Position numbers and translations under genes: made by a program. This document shows, piece by piece, positions 11,113 through 18,500 of a stretch of 64,000 nucleotides of DNA. Source of the stretch: an uncultured Pelagibacteraceae bacterium. Its GTDB lineage: Bacteria > Pseudomonadota > Alphaproteobacteria > Pelagibacterales > Pelagibacteraceae. The DNA is taken from contig CABZEY010000001.1 in assembly GCA_902524955.1 (NCBI GenBank), positions 62,001-126,000 on the forward strand. The letters run 5' to 3'. Positions within the stretch are counted from its first letter, which is position 1. Every line of letters begins with the position of its first letter. The notes under the pieces are model-generated. The model was given only the letters and a program-made list of their open reading frames with translations, was not told the DNA's origin and searched no databases.

Positions 11113-11538
11113 ATGTTTTTTAAAACACAAAAAGATGAGAAAGATAAGTTTAAAAGCATCGATATAGCAATATGCGGTCTTCTTATACATACTGCAAAAA
11201 CAGATGAAAAATTTGATAAAGAAGAAAAAAAATTAATAGAAGAATATTTGCTTAAATTGGGAAAAAAAAAAGAATATATAAATCAGTTATTTCAGTATTG
11301 TGAGATTAAAGAAAAAAATAGTGTTGAAATTTTGGAAATGACGAAAGAAATAAAAAAACTTGATTATGAAGATAGGTTAGAAATTGTTGAAATGATGTTG
11401 AAAATAATATACTCAGACCAACATCTTTGTAATTATGAAGATCGTTTGATAAGAAAAGTCTCCGGATTAATTTATATTGAGAGTAAAGATTTAGGTGAAA
11501 TAAGATTAAAGGTAAAAAATGACTTACATAGTAAATGA
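11113..11538 (+). CDS. TerB-like (tellurite resistance TerB fold) protein
   Basis: [24 protein letters not shown] and [20 protein letters not shown] pattern of acidic/helical TerB domains. Confidence 0.72.
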   Translation: MFFKTQKDEKDKFKSIDIAICGLLIHTAKTDEKFDKEEKKLIEEYLLKLGKKKEYINQLFQYCEIKEKNSVEILEMTKEIKKLDYEDRLEIVEMMLKIIYSDQHLCNYEDRLIRKVSGLIYIESKDLGEIRLKVKNDLHSK

Positions 11539-11842
11539 AAAATGCATTAAATGTAAATTAACAGATTGTGTTGAAGTTTGTCCTGTTGATTGTTTTTATG
11601 AAGGTGAAAATATGTTGGTCATAAATCCAGATGAATGTATTGATTGCGGAGTTTGTGAGCCTGAATGTCCAATCGATGCTATTGAACCTGATACAAATCC
11701 AAATACTGAGGAAATGCTATTAGTAAACAAAGAATATTCTCTGAAATGGCCAAATATCTCTAAAAAGAAAGAACCAATGACTGACTGGGAAAAATATAAA
11801 GATGAAAAAGACAAATTTAATAAGTATTTTGAAAAAAAGTAA
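11519..11842 (+). CDS. fdxA: 7Fe ferredoxin
   Basis: [21 protein letters not shown] and [16 protein letters not shown] cluster motifs. Confidence 0.95.
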   Translation: MTYIVNEKCIKCKLTDCVEVCPVDCFYEGENMLVINPDECIDCGVCEPECPIDAIEPDTNPNTEEMLLVNKEYSLKWPNISKKKEPMTDWEKYKDEKDKFNKYFEKK

Positions 11843-11901
11843 TTTCATTAATGCTAATTAAGATTGAAAAATGTATATTAATAATATAACTCACAACATT
11901 T

Positions 11902-12642
11902 ATGCCTAAAAAGACAAAAACCAAGTTAAAAAAAAATTTTAAAAAAAAAAAAGCTGTTAAAAAACTCGTAAAAAAAGTATCTAAAAATAAAAGTGTAAAA
12001 AAAAGTTCTAAAGGCAAAAAAACTAATTCAAAAAAAGATGCTTTAGAAAAAAAAACTACTCAATCTTTAAATCTTAAACCAACTCAACAAAATGATATTA
12101 TTGAAATTAAAAAAATTAAAAAACAAGAAAATGAAAAAAGAATATACAAGGTAAAAGATTATGTAATTTATCCAAAACACGGAATTGGTCAAATAATTTC
12201 AATCGATAAGCTCAATATTGCTAATATAGATGTCAGTGTATATAAAATTGAAATAACTAAGGATCGTCTTAATCTAACAATTCCCACAAACCAACAACAA
12301 CATTTAAGACCTTTATCTAGTTCAAACCAAGTGAACAAAGCTCTAGCAATATTAAAGGGCAAGGCTAAAATTAAAAGAACAATGTGGAGTAGGCGAGCAG
12401 CTGAATATGAGCAAAAAATTAATTCTGGAGATATATACCAGATCGCTGAAGTTGTAAGAGATCTTAATAAAAATACTGATATGCCAATCGATCAGTCTTA
12501 CAGTGAACGTCAGCTATTTGAAAAAGCATACGACAGGTTACTTGGAGAGGTATCTATTGTTTTAAAAATATCAGATGATGAAGGAAAGGCCAAATTGAAT
12601 AAGTCCTTAGGGAAAAAAATTGAAGAGGTTGTCAACAATTAA
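11902..12642 (+). CDS. carD: CarD-family transcriptional regulator with ~75-aa Lys-rich N-terminal extension
   Basis: YKVKDYVIYPKHGIGQIISIDK CarD RNAP-interacting domain; AEVVRDL, MWSRRAAEYEQKINSGD; N-terminus MPKKTKTKLKKNFKKKKAVKKLVKK... Confidence 0.9.
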   Translation: MPKKTKTKLKKNFKKKKAVKKLVKKVSKNKSVKKSSKGKKTNSKKDALEKKTTQSLNLKPTQQNDIIEIKKIKKQENEKRIYKVKDYVIYPKHGIGQIISIDKLNIANIDVSVYKIEITKDRLNLTIPTNQQQHLRPLSSSNQVNKALAILKGKAKIKRTMWSRRAAEYEQKINSGDIYQIAEVVRDLNKNTDMPIDQSYSERQLFEKAYDRLLGEVSIVLKISDDEGKAKLNKSLGKKIEEVVNN

Positions 12643-12653
12643 ATCTAAAAAAA

Positions 12654-12687
12654 AACGCCCTTCTAAATTAGAAGAGCGTTTTTTTCT
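12654..12687. terminator. Bidirectional intrinsic terminator
   Basis: AACGCcCTTCT-aaatt-AGAAGaGCGTT stem flanked by A-run upstream and T-run downstream, between convergent carD and the small basic gene. Confidence 0.88.
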
Positions 12688-12710
12688 AAAAAATAAAAAT
12701 TAACTAAAAT

Positions 12711-12806
12711 CTATCTTCTTTTCTTTCTTCTTTTAGCTTTCTTTTTACCTTTTTTAGCTTTCTTAGCTTTTTTAGCTTTCTTAGCTTTTTTTCTACGTTT
12801 AGCCAT
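12711..12806 (-). CDS. 31-aa Lys/Ala/Arg-rich micro-protein (histone-like low-complexity)
   Basis: MAKRRKKAKKAKKAKKAKKGKKKAKRRKKRR*, preceded by GGGAGGAACGGAG-ATG (strong SD) and followed by the terminator; too short for the ORF track. Confidence 0.8.
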   Translation of the reverse strand: MAKRRKKAKKAKKAKKAKKGKKKAKRRKKRR

Positions 12807-12834
12807 CTCCGTTCCTCCCTTTAAAGTTTGGAGC

Positions 12835-12856
12835 ATCACATAAATTATTATGTGAT
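12835..12856. promoter_or_regulatory. Perfect 9-bp inverted repeat (palindromic operator or mRNA hairpin) in the leader of the small basic gene
   Basis: ATCACATAA-atta-TTATGTGAT. Confidence 0.6.
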
Positions 12857-12894
12857 TCGTTATTAATAAACTTAAAAACTAATTCGTTATTAAT
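12855..12894. repeat. Pair of 13-bp direct repeats ATTCGTTATTAAT spaced 27 bp
   Basis: 12855-12867 and 12882-12894 identical; a TTGACA -35-like hexamer (minus strand, 12899-12894) abuts the distal copy. Confidence 0.7.
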
Positions 12895-13003
12895 GTCAAA
12901 CGTTTAAAATTTAAAATTAATTACAAAAATTTTTTTTCAATTGAAAGTTTAAATATAAAAAAATAAAAAAGTTAAAAAAAGTTAATGTTTTCAATGTTTT
13001 TAA

Positions 13004-14692
13004 TTAATTTTTGTAAAAATTTTCTAAAATATTTTTATATTTTAATTTAATTTTGTGTCTTCTTATTTTCATTGTTGGTGTTAATAATTCATTATTAATA
13101 GTAAATTCTTCACTTATTACATAAAATTTTTTTATTTTTTCTATTTGCATAAGTTCTTTGTTTGTTTCTTCTATTATATCTTTAATTTTTTTATCATCTC
13201 TTACAAAATTTTTATTTAAAACAAGCAAACAAACTAAAAATTTTTTATTATCACCATCTACATATGCTTGATCGATTTCATTATGTAAACAAAGTAAATT
13301 TTCAATCTTGGAAGGAGAAATATTATCTCCACCAACACTAACAATAATATCTTTTTTTCTATCTGTGATTTTCAAATATCCATCAGGGTCTATTTCTCCG
13401 ATATCACCAGTATGCAACCAATCATTTTTAATTACTTCTTTCGTGGCTTCACTATTATTCCAATAACCTAACATCACATTTTCCCCTTTTACTAATATCT
13501 CGCCATCATCAGCTAATTTTACCAAATTGTTTGAAAATATAATCCCAACTGTGTCAATTTTAATTTTATTGACTGGATTGCAAGAAACGACTGGAGATGT
13601 TTCAGTTAAACCATAACCTTGTAAAGTTTTAAGTCCTAAAGAATTAAGAAAAATACCTACATTTTTATCTAACGGTCCACCACCCGAAACAAATGCTTTT
13701 AAATTTCCTCCAAAATTATTAATAATTTTTTTTCTGACTAAATTATTTAAAATACTATTTAATATTTTTTCTATAATTGTAAGTTTATTCCCAGTAAATT
13801 CCTTTTTACCTAATTCTATTGTTTTAAAAAAAAGCTTTCTTTTAAAACTTGAAGCTTTATTTGCTGTACTTAACATCTTATTATAAAGATTATTATAAAA
13901 TCTAGGTACAGCTGTAAGAATATGAGGCTTTGCAATTTTGATATTTTCTAAAAGTTTTTCTATAATCGGTGAATAATAAACTTTGGCGCCTAGAGATATT
14001 TGCACAAATTGAACAGTATGTTCATATGAGTGTGATAAAGGTAACCATGTTAAAAATCTTGGAGATTGGACATTTAATTTTTCGACTAAATTTTTTGCAT
14101 CTTCACAATTTGCCAGAATACCACCGTGGCTTAAAACTACACCTTTTGGTGTACCCTGAGTTCCAGAAGTATAGATTATACATGCGGGATCTTTTCTATT
14201 ACATTTACAATTTATAATATCGCTGCCATTATTAATATTTTGAAAATTTTCTGTATTAGTTATCGCCTCAAAACCTATAACAAACTCAAAGCTAAAATTA
14301 ATTTTATTTGCCGCATCTAATATTGTTTTGTGTAATTTCCTATTTGAAACGATCAATCCTTTAGGTTGACAATCATTTAATACAAATTCAAAATCTTTCT
14401 GAGTATAAGTTGTGTAATTAGGTACAGTGATAGCTCCTGTTCCTAAAATTGCTAAATCACTTATCATCCACTCAGGTCTACCCTCTGATACAAGCATAAC
14501 TCTATCTCCTTTAACAACACCTTTATTTTTTAAAAAAATAGATATTGAAATAACCTTCTCTGTCACGTCTTGCCAACTAAGTGATTTCAAAGATTTGTCA
14601 TCATTTATTGAGTGTAAGAAATTATTTTTTTGAAATTTGTCACTTTGCGTTTGAAAAAGCTCATATAAATTTTTGTAATTTTTAAAGTTCAT
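13004..14692 (-). CDS. AMP-dependent long-chain acyl-CoA synthetase
   Basis: IIYTSGTQGTPKGVVLSH, GYGLTETSPVVS, WLHTGDIGEIDPDGYLKITDRKKDIIV. Confidence 0.92.
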   Translation of the reverse strand: MNFKNYKNLYELFQTQSDKFQKNNFLHSINDDKSLKSLSWQDVTEKVISISIFLKNKGVVKGDRVMLVSEGRPEWMISDLAILGTGAITVPNYTTYTQKDFEFVLNDCQPKGLIVSNRKLHKTILDAANKINFSFEFVIGFEAITNTENFQNINNGSDIINCKCNRKDPACIIYTSGTQGTPKGVVLSHGGILANCEDAKNLVEKLNVQSPRFLTWLPLSHSYEHTVQFVQISLGAKVYYSPIIEKLLENIKIAKPHILTAVPRFYNNLYNKMLSTANKASSFKRKLFFKTIELGKKEFTGNKLTIIEKILNSILNNLVRKKIINNFGGNLKAFVSGGGPLDKNVGIFLNSLGLKTLQGYGLTETSPVVSCNPVNKIKIDTVGIIFSNNLVKLADDGEILVKGENVMLGYWNNSEATKEVIKNDWLHTGDIGEIDPDGYLKITDRKKDIIVSVGGDNISPSKIENLLCLHNEIDQAYVDGDNKKFLVCLLVLNKNFVRDDKKIKDIIEETNKELMQIEKIKKFYVISEEFTINNELLTPTMKIRRHKIKLKYKNILENFYKN

Positions 14693-14696
14693 TTTG

Positions 14697-14779
14697 TGGT
14701 GGGCGAAAAGGGAGTCGAACCCTTAAGGTTTCCCGGCGGATTTTGAGTCCGCTGCGTCTACCAATTCCGCCATTCGCCC
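14697..14779 (-). tRNA. tRNA-Leu (anticodon CAA), CCA encoded
   Basis: Minus strand GGGCGAATGGCGGAATTGGTAGACGCAGCGGACTCAAAATCCGC...AAGGGTTCGACTCCCTTTTCGCCCACCA; acceptor GGGCGAA/TTCGCCC, anticodon loop CTCAAAA, class II variable arm. Confidence 0.95.
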
Positions 14780-14841
14780 CCTTTCTTGATAACTATTTTA
14801 TAGTTTTTTTTAATGTATATCTATTATATTTCTTAATAAAT

Positions 14842-15459
14842 ATGTTTAAAGATTTGTTTAAAAAAACAGTTGCTTTAGCTGCTCATAAAAGTGCTAAGTT
14901 TTTTTTATCGTTTATCTGCATAATTGAAAGTATTTTTTTCCCTATCCCACCAGATGTAATGATTATTCCTATGACGTTAGCTCAAAAAAAACGTTGGATA
15001 CAAATTGCAACAATTGCAACGCTTTCCTCAGCCATCGGTGGTATCATTGGCTATGCTATTGGATTCTTTTTTTATAAGGAAGTGGGTATTCATATTTTTG
15101 AATTTTATGGATTTGAAGGTTTTAAAAGTTTTAAAGAGCAAATTCAAATTGGAAAAGGTTTTTGGGCATGGATAATTTTACTAGCTATCGCTGGCTTTAC
15201 GCCTGTTCCGTTTAAACTTTTAACTATTTCTAGTGGTTTAATTCATTTTAATTTCCTTGTGTTTATTTTAGTAGCTTTATTAACACGTGGATCAAGATTT
15301 TTTATATTAGCTGGATTACTAAGTCTTTTTGGACACAAAATTTTACCTTATATTAAAAAATTTTCAGGAAAAATAATGATTATCATAACAAGTTTATTAG
15401 TATTAGGTTTTTACATTGCTTATTTAATATATAATAATTATGAAGTATTTATCAATTAA
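14842..15459 (+). CDS. DedA/YqaA-family (SNARE-associated-like) membrane protein
   Basis: Start moved to MFKDLFKK (14842) because the track start at 14743 lies inside the tRNA; SIFFPIPPDVMIIPM, FTPVPFKLLTISSG motifs. Confidence 0.85.
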   Translation: MFKDLFKKTVALAAHKSAKFFLSFICIIESIFFPIPPDVMIIPMTLAQKKRWIQIATIATLSSAIGGIIGYAIGFFFYKEVGIHIFEFYGFEGFKSFKEQIQIGKGFWAWIILLAIAGFTPVPFKLLTISSGLIHFNFLVFILVALLTRGSRFFILAGLLSLFGHKILPYIKKFSGKIMIIITSLLVLGFYIAYLIYNNYEVFIN

Positions 15460-15938
15460 TGCTAAATACCAAAAATATTTTTAAATTTTTATTACTTGTA
15501 CAAATTTTAATATTATTTTCTGTTTATTATATTGAGTATGTAATGAATGTTTATGCATGTAAACTATGTAAATATCAGAGACTTCCTTTTTTTTTTAATA
15601 TAGCATTACTTTTTTTATTAATTTTAAATAAAAATCGTTTTTTTTATTTTTTATATGTTTTAGTTATTTCTGTAGTCATTAATATTGGTATTGCTTTTTA
15701 TCATGTAGGCATTGAGCGCGAATTTTTTACAGAAAATCAAATCTGTATAAGCAAAAAAAACCCAAAAAATGAAAAAGATTTATTGAATCAACTCATTAAT
15801 AATCAGAAAAACGGCTGTAAAGAAGTAAAATTTAAACTATTCAAATTGTCACTATCCGAATTAAACTTAATTACGAATGTTGTATTTTTATTAATTTGTG
15901 GTCATATTATCAGGCATGAAAAAAAACAAAAAAATTGA
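15459..15938 (+). CDS. DsbB-family disulfide bond formation protein
   Basis: VYACKLCKYQRLPFF Cys-X2-Cys plus second Cys pair ENQICIS...GCKEV, 4 TM helices. Confidence 0.78.
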   Translation: MLNTKNIFKFLLLVQILILFSVYYIEYVMNVYACKLCKYQRLPFFFNIALLFLLILNKNRFFYFLYVLVISVVINIGIAFYHVGIEREFFTENQICISKKNPKNEKDLLNQLINNQKNGCKEVKFKLFKLSLSELNLITNVVFLLICGHIIRHEKKQKN

Positions 15939-16452
15939 TGAAGTGATAAGAGTAGATCATGCCGGTGAGCGTGGAGCCGTCAACATCTATGATGGTCAAT
16001 TGCTTGCATTACAGTTACTAAAATCTGATCCAGACATGGAAAGTAAAATTTCCGAGATGAAAGAGCACGAAAAGGAGCACTTGAAATATTTTGAACAACA
16101 ATTAGCAGATAGAAAAGTACGACCGACACTCCTGTTACCACTTTGGGACGTGCTTGGTAAAAGTTTAGGATTTGTAACAGGGATTATGGGGAAAAAAGCA
16201 ACCATGCTATGTACAGCTTCTGTTGAGGAGGTCATAGACAAACACTATCAATCTCAGATTGATTATTTGGAAGCCGAAGAAAAAGATGAAAAAGAATTAT
16301 TAAAAAAAATAAAAAAATTTAGACAAGATGAATTAGAACATAGAGACTTAGCTTATGAAGAAGGAGCAACAAAAGATGGTCCTTTCTTTTTTTTAGATAC
16401 AATAATAAAGACAGGTTCAAAAATTGCGATTGAAGTTGCAAAAAGAATCTAA
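15916..16452 (+). CDS. coq7: Demethoxyubiquinone hydroxylase (COQ7 family)
   Basis: RVDHAGERGAVNIYDGQ, EHEKEHLKYF, ASVEEVIDKHY, DELEHRDLA di-iron motifs; start at MKKNKK. Confidence 0.92.
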   Translation: MKKNKKIDEVIRVDHAGERGAVNIYDGQLLALQLLKSDPDMESKISEMKEHEKEHLKYFEQQLADRKVRPTLLLPLWDVLGKSLGFVTGIMGKKATMLCTASVEEVIDKHYQSQIDYLEAEEKDEKELLKKIKKFRQDELEHRDLAYEEGATKDGPFFFLDTIIKTGSKIAIEVAKRI

Positions 16453-17022
16453 TTAAGGCTCTAGTTTTACATCCCAGTACAAATAATCTAACCAACTTTG
16501 ATGCAAAAAATTCGGTGGGAAATTTCTTCCATTTCTATGCAGTTGTTCCTCAGTTGGTTTGTAAGGTTTTACTTTTGGTATCATGCCACAGTCTCTAGGC
16601 ATCTTACCACCTTTTTTAACGTTGCATGGTGAACATGCGGTTGCTACATTTTCCCATGTAGTTTGTCCACCCAATGACTTTGGGAGTACATGATCAAAGG
16701 TTAAATTTTTTTTATCTCCACAATATAAACATGTAAACTTATCTCTTAAAAAAACATTAAATCTTGTGAAATTTGGAAATTCAGATGGTTTGACAAATTG
16801 TTTAAGCGAAATGACACTGGGAAGCTTCATTGAAAATGAGGGGCTTCTAATTTCTCTGTCATACTCTGATACGATGTTAACTCTATCAAGAAAAACATCT
16901 CTTACAGCATCTTGCCAACTCCAAAGTGACAATGGATAATAACTCAAGGGTCTGTAGTCAGCGTTAAGCACAAGTGCTGGACATTTTTCAAGTGGCAAAT
17001 GCTGAGATGAAGATGCTATCAT
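16453..17022 (-). CDS. HNH endonuclease-family protein
   Basis: FTCLYCGDKKNLTFDHVLPKSLGGQTTWENVATACSPCNVKKGG HNH motif with zinc Cys pairs. Confidence 0.9.
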   Translation of the reverse strand: MIASSSQHLPLEKCPALVLNADYRPLSYYPLSLWSWQDAVRDVFLDRVNIVSEYDREIRSPSFSMKLPSVISLKQFVKPSEFPNFTRFNVFLRDKFTCLYCGDKKNLTFDHVLPKSLGGQTTWENVATACSPCNVKKGGKMPRDCGMIPKVKPYKPTEEQLHRNGRNFPPNFLHQSWLDYLYWDVKLEP

Positions 17023-17069
17023 ATTTAAAAAATATATAAATTTATATCTTTAAGCAAGTTAAACTTTTA

Positions 17070-17711
17070 TTAAATATTCTTTTTTATAAAATTTAAACCT
17101 TCACTTAAACCTTCTGGAGAGATTGCGTGGCTCAAATTATTGTAAACTTTATAGTCTACATTAAATTTATTTAGTTTTAGAAAGTCAACAGCTTTATACA
17201 TTTCTTCAACTGGAACGATCTCGTCTATATTGCCGTGCAAAAAATTGATTTTAGGTCTGCTATTAAGATTCTTAATTAATAACTCATAATCAAATATTTT
17301 TCCTGAATAACCAAGTACACCAGCAATTTCTTTTTTTTGACTTATGGCATACTGAATACTCATCATAGTACCTTGTGAAAAACCTACCAAAAATAAATCC
17401 TTAAATTTTAAATTCAACATTTCTAGTTTGTTATCTATTAATTTTTCCAGTTTTTTTAGTGAAATTAGGCTCTCTTCAAGTATTTTTTTTTCATCAGTTT
17501 GCATTAAATCAAACCATTCAAATCCTTTTGAGTTTATTTGACAGACATTAGGGGCATTTGGTAAGCAGAAAAAAAAATCAGGTAAAAATCTTTGCCAATA
17601 TTTAGCAATAGATAACAAGTCGTTAGCATCTGCCCCATAGCCATGTAAAATAAAAACTATTTTATTGCACTTATTAGACATATTTTTCAATTCTAAATAT
17701 TTTAGTGACAT
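17070..17711 (-). CDS. Phospholipase/carboxylesterase (alpha/beta hydrolase)
   Basis: LHGYGADANDLL, GFSQGTMMSI nucleophile elbow, HGNIDEIVPV, LSHAIS. Confidence 0.87.
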   Translation of the reverse strand: MSLKYLELKNMSNKCNKIVFILHGYGADANDLLSIAKYWQRFLPDFFFCLPNAPNVCQINSKGFEWFDLMQTDEKKILEESLISLKKLEKLIDNKLEMLNLKFKDLFLVGFSQGTMMSIQYAISQKKEIAGVLGYSGKIFDYELLIKNLNSRPKINFLHGNIDEIVPVEEMYKAVDFLKLNKFNVDYKVYNNLSHAISPEGLSEGLNFIKKNI

Positions 17712-17752
17712 TTTTATTATCTTTATAACTTTTTTATGCTACAGACAAATAG

Positions 17753-17956
17753 ATGTCTGAAAATGTCTTAAAGTTTTTTGCGATAATTGCCATGATAGCA
17801 GTGGTAATAGTACTAATAAGAGGTTTGAAAACCTTTTTTATAGGCGGTGATATAAATAGTAAAAAAAAGAGTAACAAACTAATGCAAATGAGAATTATGC
17901 TTCAATTCTGTGCAATAGTTATCCTAATGTCTCTTGCTTACATTATGGGAAAATAA
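17753..17956 (+). CDS. HIG1-domain small twin-TM membrane protein
   Basis: 67 aa, two TM helices, MQMRIMLQFCAIVIL typical HIG1/alphaproteobacterial pattern. Confidence 0.72.
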   Translation: MSENVLKFFAIIAMIAVVIVLIRGLKTFFIGGDINSKKKSNKLMQMRIMLQFCAIVILMSLAYIMGK

Positions 17957-18487
17957 TTATTGAGTCTTTATCCAATTAACAAAACGTGGATCTATAAAAT
18001 CGAAATCACCTATAATTCTACCTATTTCTTTACCTTGAGAATTTACAATTAAAGTAATTGGTAAACCTCTTAATTTAAGTTCTTTAGTAAGTTTTAATTT
18101 TATATCGAAATAACTAACTAAATTCTTTACTTTTAATTCATCAAAAAAACTTTGAATTTTATTATATTTTATATTTTCAATATTGATCAATACAATATTC
18201 AATTGCTTCTGAGAGATTTTTTGGTCTAAAATATCTAATTTTGGTAACTCCTTTTTGCATGGAGCACACCAGGTTGCCCAAAAATTTAACAGTGTTAATT
18301 TTGAAGAAAAATCATTAAAAATAATCCTATTTCCTTTTTTATTTATTAATTCTAGATCAGGTAAATCTTTTGGCTTTTCATGAATTACTATATTATTGAA
18401 TGTTTTAAGGATATTGGGTTGTGAATAAGCATTATTAGTATTAAGTATTAAAAAGGTTGCTATTAAAAATAAAATATTACGAAACAT
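17957..18487 (-). CDS. TlpA-like thioredoxin-fold thiol:disulfide protein
   Basis: FWATWCAPCKKELPKL; start at MFRNILFL (signal peptide) rather than the track start 18598, which would overlap argH. Confidence 0.88.
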   Translation of the reverse strand: MFRNILFLIATFLILNTNNAYSQPNILKTFNNIVIHEKPKDLPDLELINKKGNRIIFNDFSSKLTLLNFWATWCAPCKKELPKLDILDQKISQKQLNIVLINIENIKYNKIQSFFDELKVKNLVSYFDIKLKLTKELKLRGLPITLIVNSQGKEIGRIIGDFDFIDPRFVNWIKTQ

Positions 18488-18500
18488 GGATATATAGTAA

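Noticed and set aside
12900-13003. Very AT-rich stretch with A/T homopolymers as a possible origin or nucleoid site
   Set aside because: Consistent with an ordinary intergenic region in a low-GC genome; no DnaA-box cluster or other organised motif seen.
14743-14841. Track start of the DedA/YqaA-like ORF (MSPLRLPIPPFAPF...)
   Set aside because: Lies in the antisense of the tRNA-Leu gene; start MFKDLFKK at 14842 fits the family better.
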